This document shows, piece by piece, positions 14,746 to 21,632 of a DNA stretch of 23,557 bases. Numbering within the stretch: the first letter of the stretch is position 1; every line of letters starts with the position of its first letter. The position numbers were made by a program, and so were the translations under genes. This DNA is from an uncultured Acetatifactor sp. (GTDB lineage: Bacteria; Bacillota; Clostridia; Lachnospirales; Lachnospiraceae): contig NZ_CAJUCP010000043.1 of NCBI RefSeq assembly GCF_910585425.1, positions 26,955 through 50,511 on the forward strand, written 5' to 3'. The notes beneath the pieces are model-generated. The model saw only the letters and a program-made list of their open reading frames with translations. It made no database searches and was not told the DNA's origin.

Positions 14746-16232
14746 TGTGCGGCATGGAGGGATTTCGGGAGAGGCCGCGGAATGCGTACCTGACCGTAAC
14801 GCTTGCCCTGTGTCTGGCAGTCATATTGTCCCTGTTTCTGACGCTGATAGACGGTGTGCGCAGAAACGGGGCCAGGCTGGAGGCAGAGTGCGTGACGGAC
14901 ATCGGTCTGCAGAGCATCATGGCGGAATATCACCGGGAGCTGATGAAACAGTACAACCTCTTTGCCATCGACTCCTCCTATGGGACCGCCACCTGCGCGA
15001 AGGCCAATACGGAGGTGCATCTGCTGCGGTATCTGTCAGGGAACCTAAACTATGACGATATCTTCCTTTCAGATTATCTCTACAGGGATTTCCTGGGGCT
15101 TGCCGTGGAGTGCGCGGAATTGACAGGGGTATCCGTTTTGACGGATTACGGCGGCGCAGCGTTCCGCGCGGACGCGGTGGAAGCCGTAAAGGCCGATGTG
15201 GGCCTGGGACTGCTGCAGGAGCTGCAGGGCTGGATGCAGAAGGTGGAGATAAACGGCCTGGAAGACGGGAAGGAGGAGGCCAGAAAGCAGGAGCTTGACG
15301 GGGAAATCGGGGAATGGGTGGAAAAATACGATGGACAGATGGTGGAGGTGAATGAAGACCAATGGGAGAGGGCGGAGGTCAGGAACCCCACGGACGGGCT
15401 GGAGGCGAAGAAGAGAATGGGGCTGTTGCGGCTGGTTTTGGAAGATGAGGCCAGCGTTTCTCCGAATATCATACATACGGGGAGCCTGGTTCAGGAAAGG
15501 ATGCGGCAGGGACAGATTAACCGGGGAAACATGGCATGGGAGGAAGCGGAGGGCGCCGGACAGATGGCGGAGAGGTTCCTTTTTCAGGAATATCTTCTGC
15601 GGTATATGGGACGGTACGGGAGAGAGCATGAAGAGGACGCGCTCCGCTATCAGATTGAATATCTGATAACCGGCAAAGAGAGCGATCTGGAGAACCTGAA
15701 AGGGGTCGTCAACCGTCTGTGCATCCTCAGGGAAGGGGCCAACGCCATGTATCTGATGTCCAATGAGAGGAAGCGGGCGGAGATTCGGCTGGTGGCAGCG
15801 GCGGCGTGTACCGTAATTGCGCTTCCGGCGCTGACCCCGCTGCTGGAAAGCGCGATACTTCTGGCATGGGCTTACGCGGAGAGCGTATATGACGTCAAAA
15901 GCCTTCTGGCCGGGGGCAAGGTGCCGCTCCTGAAAGACGATGGAAGCTGGCACTACAGCCTTTCGGCAGCGCTGAACGGCAGCCTGCGGGATGAGACCAC
16001 GGGCGGGGAAGGGCTAGGCTATGAGGATTATCTGAGGATCTTCATGATGCTAACCGATGCGGATAAGATTACGGCCAGGGCCATGGACATGGTGGAGGCA
16101 GATATCAGGAGGACGCCGGGGAATGCCGCCTTCCGGCTGGACGGCTGTTTCCGGGCAATAGAAGCCCATGTCCGGATTGGGAGCACCCATGGCTATCAGT
16201 ATGACATAACGAGACAGAAAAGCTACAGGTAG
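14745..16232 (+). CDS. DUF5702-like Tad-associated membrane protein
   Basis: 495 residues. It has a short leader (MCGMEGFRERPRNA), one hydrophobic helix (YLTVTLALCLAVILSLFLTLIDG) that looks like a pseudopilin segment, then a long, mostly helical, charged extracytoplasmic region rich in Glu/Lys. A second hydrophobic region (about 345-385, VAAAACTVIALPALTPLLESAILLAWAYA) precedes a C-terminal part ending DGCFRAIEAHVRIGS. I recognise this as the DUF5702 type found in clostridial Tad loci; the exact role is unknown. A TadG-like or minor pseudopilin role is inferred. The helix has Thr where Glu+5 is expected. ATG at 14745 overlaps the pilin stop (TGATG); GTG at 14742 is an alternative. The ribosome site is weak, so translation is probably coupled. 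Confidence 0.8.
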   Translation: MCGMEGFRERPRNAYLTVTLALCLAVILSLFLTLIDGVRRNGARLEAECVTDIGLQSIMAEYHRELMKQYNLFAIDSSYGTATCAKANTEVHLLRYLSGNLNYDDIFLSDYLYRDFLGLAVECAELTGVSVLTDYGGAAFRADAVEAVKADVGLGLLQELQGWMQKVEINGLEDGKEEARKQELDGEIGEWVEKYDGQMVEVNEDQWERAEVRNPTDGLEAKKRMGLLRLVLEDEASVSPNIIHTGSLVQERMRQGQINRGNMAWEEAEGAGQMAERFLFQEYLLRYMGRYGREHEEDALRYQIEYLITGKESDLENLKGVVNRLCILREGANAMYLMSNERKRAEIRLVAAAACTVIALPALTPLLESAILLAWAYAESVYDVKSLLAGGKVPLLKDDGSWHYSLSAALNGSLRDETTGGEGLGYEDYLRIFMMLTDADKITARAMDMVEADIRRTPGNAAFRLDGCFRAIEAHVRIGSTHGYQYDITRQKSYR

Positions 16233-16253
16233 GGATAAGCGAGGTGAATAGTG

Positions 16254-17252
16254 ATGTCCTTTTTATGGAACGGCAGCAATCAGACACTACATTCAACGAA
16301 AATAGGAAAACCTTCTCCGACACATCAAGACTTTATTTCGGATTCGGCCCGGAATCCGGATACTTCCCCGGACGGCGGCAGACGCCGCCCGTCCGTCCTG
16401 TTCCGTTTCATAGAGAGGACACCACTGTTCGCCTCGCTTTCCAGGGGAGTGGAGGCGGGGATGACTGTGGAGGCCTCCATCGTACTTCCGCTGTTCCTTT
16501 TCTTTTTCCTGAATCTGGGATGCGCTATAGAGATGATCCGTCTGCATGGGAACCTGCAACTGGCGCTGTGGCAGATCGGGAGCAGAATGTCCGTGTACGG
16601 CTATGCGCTGGACAGCGGGGAGGTGCCGGAGAATAATGACGGCTGGTGGCGGGATCTGGCTGGAACGGCGGTCTCTGCCACCTATGTGAAGGGGCAGGTG
16701 ATAAGCTCCGCAGGGGCGGATTATCTGAATGGCTCTCCGCTGACGAATGGGGCTGCCGGCCTGCAGCTCTGGGAGAGCGAGATATTTGGACCTGATGATG
16801 AAATCGACATTGTAGTCACATATTCGGTCTCGCCATGGAGCAGCCTGATCCGAGTCTCGCCCTTTCGGATGGCGAACCGGTATTATGCGCATATCTGGAA
16901 CGGATATCGACTGTCCGGTGAAGGGGAGGCCGGGGAGGTGACGCAGATCGTCTATGTCACGGAAAACGGAACCGTGTACCATATGAGCATGGATTGTACG
17001 CATCTGCTGCTCTCGGTACAGGAAGTCCCCGCCGACTTGATCGACTATATCAGGAATCAGGGGGGAGGCAGATACCAGCCCTGCTCCAGATGTGCCTCCG
17101 GGAGTCCGCCGTCCACTGTATACATTACCGGCCAGGGGGACCGATACCATCACAACCGGGGGTGTTCCGGCCTGAAGAGGACAGTGACATCCGTGACGAT
17201 AGAACAGGCACAGGAGGCAGGCCTGGGGCCCTGCAGCCGCTGTGGAGGATAA
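16254..17252 (+). CDS. TadE-like pseudopilin with two C-terminal YHx4C...PCxxC modules
   Basis: 332 residues. Residues 1-60 are an unusually long, polar, Ser/Pro-rich leader. The class III-like motif GMTVEASIVLPLFLFFFL starts near Gly69, with Glu73 at +5 if cleavage follows Ala68. A TadE-like extracytoplasmic domain continues to about 225 (DIVVTYSVSPW, then FRMANRYYAHIWNGY). Two repeats of a Cys/His pattern follow. The first has Tyr242-His243, Cys248 and Cys277/Cys280; the second has Tyr298-His299, Cys304 and Cys327/Cys330 at the very end. Each fits a metal-binding or disulfide module of the type G-x-x-Y-H-x4-C...PCxxC seen at the ends of other secreted Firmicute proteins. The ATG at 16254 has GAGGTG at 16241-16246, 7 nt away. 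Confidence 0.85.
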   Translation: MSFLWNGSNQTLHSTKIGKPSPTHQDFISDSARNPDTSPDGGRRRPSVLFRFIERTPLFASLSRGVEAGMTVEASIVLPLFLFFFLNLGCAIEMIRLHGNLQLALWQIGSRMSVYGYALDSGEVPENNDGWWRDLAGTAVSATYVKGQVISSAGADYLNGSPLTNGAAGLQLWESEIFGPDDEIDIVVTYSVSPWSSLIRVSPFRMANRYYAHIWNGYRLSGEGEAGEVTQIVYVTENGTVYHMSMDCTHLLLSVQEVPADLIDYIRNQGGGRYQPCSRCASGSPPSTVYITGQGDRYHHNRGCSGLKRTVTSVTIEQAQEAGLGPCSRCGG

Positions 17253-17257
17253 GAGAT

Positions 17258-17668
17258 ATGTGGAGCATGCTGTTTGTGACAGGCTGGCTTTTGGCCGCGG
17301 GCATCATGGATGTGAGGACTCGCAGAGTGCCGGTGTGGATGCTCATATTGGGAGGGGTACTTACAATGTGGGCGGCTTTGTCCCGGCAAAGCGGATATTT
17401 TGAGATGTTGAAAGGGGCGTTGCCGGGCGTGCTGCTTCTGCTGACGGCCCTTGCCACGAAAAAAGCAGGGTATGGGGACGGCATCGTGCTGGCATGCCTG
17501 GGGATGGCGCTGGGCGGTGACAGGAGCCTGCTGCTGTTCGGGCTTGGACTGTTCCTGATTTCCCTGTGCGCCATGGCTCTGCTGGCGCTGCGCAGGGCCA
17601 GGAGGGACACGGGGCTTCCCTTTCTGCCGTTTCTGGCGGCAGCGTGGTTTCTGGTGGCGGGATTGTAG
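17258..17668 (+). CDS. Prepilin peptidase, A24 family, copy 2
   Basis: A second minimal prepilin peptidase in the same operon, 136 residues. Catalytic Asp18 lies in MDVRTRRVPVWML and Asp74 in KAGYGDGIVLACLG (GxGD). Four to five hydrophobic helices. It lacks the Asn after Pro that follows the first Asp in copy 1 (RRVPVW versus RRIPNN). ATG at 17258 follows GGAGG at 17244-17248 by 9 nt; the frame extends further upstream, but that part overlaps the TadE-like gene. It lies directly between two TadE-like genes, which suggests it may process them; that is inference. Confidence 0.92.
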   Translation: MWSMLFVTGWLLAAGIMDVRTRRVPVWMLILGGVLTMWAALSRQSGYFEMLKGALPGVLLLLTALATKKAGYGDGIVLACLGMALGGDRSLLLFGLGLFLISLCAMALLALRRARRDTGLPFLPFLAAAWFLVAGL

Positions 17669-17681
17669 GAGGAGCGGAGGG

Positions 17682-18155
17682 ATGCCAGGAAGGGCATGGA
17701 AGGGAGGAGCGATGAGAGAGCGAAATGCGTATTTTACAGTGGAGGCGGCGCTGGTGCTGCCTTTGGTGACAGGCGCGATACTTTTTGTCATTTATACCAT
17801 GCTGTTCCAATATGACAGATGCCTGCTGGAACAGGATATAGGGGCTTTGGCTCTGTGGGGGAGCCTGGCGGAGGCCTCAGATACGGCACAGTTGGAGCAG
17901 AAGGTACAGGAGCGGATGTCCCAACTGTACAGGGAGAAATATGCGGCCTGGAGGATTACCAGGCTGGATGCCTCCCTGGACAGGAACCGCTTCCTGGCGG
18001 AGGGAGCCGGGAGGCTGACATTTCCGGTGCCCGGATGGAATTTCTGGAATGGGGACAATGTATGGGAGACCAGCGCAAGCTTCGGGTACAATCGGATTTC
18101 GCCGGTGACATTCATCCGTCTGTGCCATAGGTTCCGGGAAGAGACAGGGAGGTGA
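17682..18155 (+). CDS. TadE-like minor pseudopilin
   Basis: 157 residues with a short leader and the motif RNAYFTVEAALVLPLVTG, in which cleavage after Ala gives Glu at +5. One hydrophobic helix (AALVLPLVTGAILFVIYTMLF) anchors an extracytoplasmic alpha/beta region of about 120 residues ending in NRISPVTFIRLCHRFREE. Pseudopilins of this kind initiate or adjust Tad pilus assembly. Two starts are credible: ATG 17682, with AGGAGG at 17668-17673 (8 nt), and ATG 17712 (MRERNAYF), with GGGAGGAG immediately before it. The second would give the short leader typical of TadE. The stop lies 8 nt before the next ATG and overlaps its ribosome site. Confidence 0.88.
   Translation: MPGRAWKGGAMRERNAYFTVEAALVLPLVTGAILFVIYTMLFQYDRCLLEQDIGALALWGSLAEASDTAQLEQKVQERMSQLYREKYAAWRITRLDASLDRNRFLAEGAGRLTFPVPGWNFWNGDNVWETSASFGYNRISPVTFIRLCHRFREETGR
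18147..18155 (+). promoter_or_regulatory. Ribosome binding site of the FHA gene, overlapping the upstream stop
   Basis: GGGAGGTGA, nearly a full match to the 16S tail complement, includes the TGA stop of the TadE-like gene and lies 8 nt before ATG 18164. It argues against GTG 18152, which sits inside the site. Confidence 0.8.
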
Positions 18156-18163
18156 CAGGCAGG

Positions 18164-19318
18164 ATGCTGAATGTGGAGTATGTGAGAAGCCTGAACTGTA
18201 ATTACGAAAGAATCCTGCTGGACAGGATGCCTGAGGAGAAGAGATACCAGTACAGCATTCTCGGAAGATGCAAGATCAACGGCCTGCTACCCTGCAGCCT
18301 GCGCTACATCGACGGGAAGGCCTATCTTTACTATGACATATCCTCCAGACAGAATGTGGCGCTTCTGTATGGCGGCCGCTGCATCACCAGAGAGTGGGTG
18401 AGGGATTTCCTGTGGAGTCTGCGGCATATCCGGCAGGAGCTGAGCCGTTTCCTGCTGGATATCGACAATATCATCTGGTATCCGGAACAGATTTTCCAGG
18501 AACTGGAAGACAATGTATTTTCCTTCCTGTATATCCCGTATTATGAAGGAGAATCGGGATTTATGAAGCTTATGGAGTTCTGGGTGGAGCATATCGACTA
18601 CAACGACGAAGTGCTTGTGGACTGTGTCTACCGCATGTACGAAAAGATGGAGCGGAACGGGGAGATTTATCTACAGGCCCAGATTTTCGAGGATGCGGAA
18701 TGTCTGGAGAATACCAGGCTTCCGGAACTGGTGTATACCATGGTGGAGGAATCCAGGGTGGAAGAGACAGGAGGGACGGCAGCCTCCGCGCTCCCGGTCA
18801 TCGACGTCAGGGAGGAAGAGGCGCAGATACAGGAAAAGTCCCCGAAATCCGGCAGAAAGGGCATCAGGGGCATTTTGGAGGGAAAGCGCAGCCGCAGCCA
18901 GAAGCTGAGGGAGGATTACAGGCAATCCATGCAGCAGGAGATGACGGGCCATGCGGTGGCAGAGAAATCCCGGTATGAGGGGACATATGGACAGACCTTA
19001 TTCTTTGAGGATAAGACAGAGGCCCTTAAGCAGCCCCACAGGCTGCTCACGCCGGAGGGGAAGCTCTTTCTAAGCCTGGAACAGCCAAGCCTTTCCGTAG
19101 GAAAGAAAAAGGGGGAAGTGGATCTGGTGCTGCAGGACGCCTCGGTCAGCAGGATGCACGCGCGCATCACGAATGAGGAAGGCGATGCCTATCTGGAGGA
19201 TTTGAACTCTACCAACGGAACCTTCCAGAACGGACAGCGGATGCGTCCCTACGAAAAGAAAAAACTGGCGGAGGGGGATGAGATAAGATTCGGCAAGGTG
19301 GTTTTTATTTTCCGTTAA
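18164..19318 (+). CDS. DUF6382-like protein with C-terminal FHA domain
   Basis: 384 residues, no signal peptide or membrane helix, so cytoplasmic. Residues about 1-195 match what I recognise as DUF6382 (NYERILLDRM, ILGRCKINGLLPCSLRYIDGKAYLYYDISS, LYIPYYEGESGFMKLMEFWVEHIDY). A basic/acidic linker spans about 200-285 (RKGIRGILEGKRSRSQKLRED). Residues about 300-384 are an FHA domain, which binds phosphothreonine: the GK in LSVGKKKG, SRMH with Ser329, Arg330 and His332, and LNSTNGTFQNG. All core FHA residues are present, so phosphopeptide binding is likely. As the last Tad gene it probably links Ser/Thr kinase signalling to pilus assembly; that is inference. No terminator was seen after it. Confidence 0.87.
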   Translation: MLNVEYVRSLNCNYERILLDRMPEEKRYQYSILGRCKINGLLPCSLRYIDGKAYLYYDISSRQNVALLYGGRCITREWVRDFLWSLRHIRQELSRFLLDIDNIIWYPEQIFQELEDNVFSFLYIPYYEGESGFMKLMEFWVEHIDYNDEVLVDCVYRMYEKMERNGEIYLQAQIFEDAECLENTRLPELVYTMVEESRVEETGGTAASALPVIDVREEEAQIQEKSPKSGRKGIRGILEGKRSRSQKLREDYRQSMQQEMTGHAVAEKSRYEGTYGQTLFFEDKTEALKQPHRLLTPEGKLFLSLEQPSLSVGKKKGEVDLVLQDASVSRMHARITNEEGDAYLEDLNSTNGTFQNGQRMRPYEKKKLAEGDEIRFGKVVFIFR

Positions 19319-19329
19319 GGCAATATTAA

Positions 19330-19358
19330 TTGAAAAGCGCATGAAACTGTGCTAGAAT
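19330..19358 (+). promoter_or_regulatory. Sigma-A promoter upstream of rhomboid gene
   Basis: TTGAAA at 19330-19335, a 17-bp spacer, and TAGAAT at 19353-19358. The spacer ends in TGC, giving an extended -10 element. The start of transcription is expected near 19364-19366, immediately at a tandem repeat. It lies just 12 nt after the FHA stop, so a separate transcription unit begins here. Confidence 0.8.
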
Positions 19359-19365
19359 CGATACT

Positions 19366-19419
19366 ATGGAAGAGGAGCATTCCAATGGAAGAGGAGCATT
19401 CCAGAAGAAGAGCATTCCA
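19366..19419 (+). repeat. 19-bp direct repeat in the rhomboid leader
   Basis: ATGGAAGAGGAGCATTCCA occurs at 19366-19384 and again at 19385-19403 without a gap. A partial third copy, GAAGAAGAGCATTCCA, covers 19404-19419. The 19-bp period is not a multiple of three, so these are not protein repeats. They lie between the predicted transcription start and the rhomboid ribosome site. A 37-codon frame runs from the first ATG to a TGA at 19477-19479 and overlaps the rhomboid start by 13 bases. Confidence 0.9.
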
Positions 19420-19466
19420 AAGAACATTCTGACGGAAGAGAGCGATGCTCAGGAGGAAGAAGGCCC

Positions 19467-20069
19467 TTGCAGTCATTGAAGTCATTGAAATTTCAACCCA
19501 TCGTGAGCACGGCTTTGGTGGCTGTCAACGTCATCGTCTTTGCCGCATGCCATTTTACGGGCGATTTTCTGTACAGTGTGGGCAGGTTGGATGTTTATAG
19601 CGTGCTGGTGTGGGGGGAGTATGGCAGGATTTTGTGGTCGATGTTTCTCCACAGCGGGATAGACCATCTGTTCAATAATATGCTGATTCTGTTTTTTCTC
19701 GGCTCCATGATTGAAAAGGAAGTAGGCCATGTCAGATACGGCGTATTGTATTTCCTTTCCGGCATCGGCGGGAATCTGCTGTCGCTTGCGTCCAGAGCGC
19801 TTCAACATGACCCGGCAGCTTCCCTGGGGGCCAGCGGAGCAGTGTTCGGACTTGACGGAGTGCTGCTGGCTATGGTATTGTTTTCTGGCAGGAGAATGGA
19901 GAATGTGACGCCGGTCAGGGTGCTGCTGATGATAGGGTATTCGCTCTACAGCGGCTTTGTGGGACACAATATCGACAATGCGGCCCATGTGGGCGGACTG
20001 CTCACAGGCTTTGTCGCCGCCAGCGTCATGTGCGTGTTCATGCGCTGGCGGCAGAGGCCGGCGGATTGA
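19467..20069 (+). CDS. Rhomboid-family intramembrane serine protease
   Basis: 200 residues with about six hydrophobic helices. It cleaves single-pass membrane proteins within the bilayer. The catalytic pair is present: Ser123 in LGASGAVFGLDG and His174 in NAAHVGGLLTGF. The L1-loop/helix-2 signature is seen as LWSMFLHSGIDHLFNNMLILFFLGSMIEK, with the conserved His and Asn residues. Start TTG 19467 (MQSLKSLKFQPIVST) has AGGAGG at 19451-19456, 10 nt away, rather long. Substrate is unknown. Its own promoter and leader separate it from the Tad operon; no terminator lies between it and the next gene. Confidence 0.93.
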   Translation: MQSLKSLKFQPIVSTALVAVNVIVFAACHFTGDFLYSVGRLDVYSVLVWGEYGRILWSMFLHSGIDHLFNNMLILFFLGSMIEKEVGHVRYGVLYFLSGIGGNLLSLASRALQHDPAASLGASGAVFGLDGVLLAMVLFSGRRMENVTPVRVLLMIGYSLYSGFVGHNIDNAAHVGGLLTGFVAASVMCVFMRWRQRPAD

Positions 20070-20125
20070 AGCCTATTCTGCGGCATCAGTGGGATTTTAC
20101 CGAAAATGGATTGTGAGGTGTGGTT

Positions 20126-21130
20126 GTGAACATTAATATTTATTACGGCGGCAGAGGCATTATTGACGACCCGACTTTGTTCGTCATCAACAAAATGCAG
20201 GAGATTTTGGAGGAGCTTCGAGTCAATGTCACGCGCTATAATCTGTATGAGGCCAAGAATGCCATACCCACATTGCCGCAGACGCTGAAAAACGCGGATG
20301 GCATCATTCTCGCTACTACAGTGGAGTGGTACGGCATCGGCGGATACATGCAGCAGTTTCTGGATGCCTGCTGGCTGTTCGGGGACAAGGGGAAGATAGC
20401 GGAAATCTATATGTGCCCGGTAGTCATGTCCACCACCTACGGAGAGCGTGAAGCGGAGCTCAACCTGTCCACCGCATGGGAGATTCTGGGCGGCCTGCCC
20501 TGTAACGGCATCTGCGGTTATATCGAAAATACAGTGACGCTTGAGATGAATGAGCAGTACATTAATATCATTGAAAAGAAAGCCGAGAATATGTACCGCT
20601 CCATAAACCAGCATATAGCCTGCTTTCCGGCCAGCAACCAGGCGGTGAAGCAGAAGATTGCCGTGCCCAAGAGCAATAACCTGACGCCGCAGGAGACGGA
20701 GCAGCTCTCCCAGTATGTATCTGACGACAGCTATGTACAGCGCCAGAAGCAGGACATCAAAGAACTGACCAGCCTGTTCCGCGATATGCTCAGTGAGGAT
20801 GAGCAGGACAACGAGGAGGAATACCTTGCGCCCCTGAAGAGGGTCTTCAAGCCGCAGGCGGGATTCCGGGCGGAGTATTCCATTGATATAGAAGAGAAGA
20901 AGAAAAAATTGATTTTGTCCATTGACGGCGCCCTGCTGGAGTGCAGCTATGGAGCCTGTGACCGCCCGGATGTAGAGCTGCAGATGGGGAAGTCGGTCAT
21001 GGAGGATATCGTGAATGGACGGATGACCTTCCAGAGGGCCTTTATGTCCGGCTCCATGAAGGCGAAAGGGGACTTTAAGCTTTTGCGGTCGCTGGATCAG
21101 ATATTCGATTTTGAAGGGAAACCATTGTGA
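20126..21130 (+). CDS. Flavodoxin-like/NAD(P)H oxidoreductase fused to SCP2 domain
   Basis: 334 residues. Residues 1-170 have a flavodoxin-like fold: INIYYGGRGIIDDPTLFVINKM, a central strand DGIILATTVEWYGIGGYMQQFLDACW typical of FMN-binding NADPH-dependent reductases, and VVMSTTYGEREAELN. A charged helical linker (about 180-245) leads to an SCP2 sterol-carrier-like domain (about 250-334: LILSIDGALLECSYGACDRPDVEL, then GKSVMEDIVNGRMTFQRAFMSG and MKAKGDFKLLRSLDQIF). SCP2 domains form hydrophobic tunnels for lipid-like ligands, so a redox reaction on a lipidic or hydrophobic substrate is possible; substrate unknown. GTG 20126 (MNINIYYGG) is preferred because GAGGTG lies at 20115-20120; GTG 20120 would overlap that site. 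Confidence 0.85.
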   Translation: MNINIYYGGRGIIDDPTLFVINKMQEILEELRVNVTRYNLYEAKNAIPTLPQTLKNADGIILATTVEWYGIGGYMQQFLDACWLFGDKGKIAEIYMCPVVMSTTYGEREAELNLSTAWEILGGLPCNGICGYIENTVTLEMNEQYINIIEKKAENMYRSINQHIACFPASNQAVKQKIAVPKSNNLTPQETEQLSQYVSDDSYVQRQKQDIKELTSLFRDMLSEDEQDNEEEYLAPLKRVFKPQAGFRAEYSIDIEEKKKKLILSIDGALLECSYGACDRPDVELQMGKSVMEDIVNGRMTFQRAFMSGSMKAKGDFKLLRSLDQIFDFEGKPL

Positions 21131-21173
21131 TTTCCATGTGGAAAAGATACGAAGAGGAGGAGTGCGGGGAGAG

Positions 21174-21584
21174 ATGAGGAAAGAGAATTGTATTTTTTGC
21201 AAGATTGCCAACGGAGAGATTCCCTCGAAGACCTTATATGAAGACCGGAATTTCCGGGTGATTCTGGATTTGGGGCCGGCCACAAAGGGCCATGCGCTGA
21301 TTTTGCCCAAGGAGCATGCCGAGAATCTATATGACCTTCCCCAGGAGAGTGCGTCGGAGGTAATGGTTCTGGCCCAGAAGATGGCTGCGACTTTTGTGGA
21401 AAAGCTTCACTGTGACGGACTGAACCTGATGCAGAACAACGGCGAGGTGGCAGGCCAGACGGTACGGCATTTCCATCTCCACCTGATTCCCAGATACGTG
21501 GACGACGGCCAGAGCATCAATTTGAAGACGGGAAGTCCCACCCAGGAAGAGCTGGAAGCCATCAGGAGGACGATTGTGGAATAG
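21174..21584 (+). CDS. HIT-family nucleotide hydrolase (Hint-like)
   Basis: 136 residues. Nucleotidyl hydrolase of the histidine-triad superfamily. Cys6 and Cys9 (CIFC) with later His residues form the usual structural zinc site. The triad HFHLHLIPR has His99, His101 and His103, with His101 as the expected nucleophile. Typical strands FRVILDLGPATKGHALILPKEH are present. ATG 21174 follows GGGGAGAG; the open frame extends upstream to 21111 but overlaps the previous gene. Likely acts on adenosine phosphoramidates or dinucleoside polyphosphates; the true substrate cannot be read from sequence. Confidence 0.94.
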   Translation: MRKENCIFCKIANGEIPSKTLYEDRNFRVILDLGPATKGHALILPKEHAENLYDLPQESASEVMVLAQKMAATFVEKLHCDGLNLMQNNGEVAGQTVRHFHLHLIPRYVDDGQSINLKTGSPTQEELEAIRRTIVE

Positions 21585-21632
21585 TGCGGTGGGCAAGGAG
21601 CCCGAAGTGCTGCGGGATATAAAGGAGCGGAT

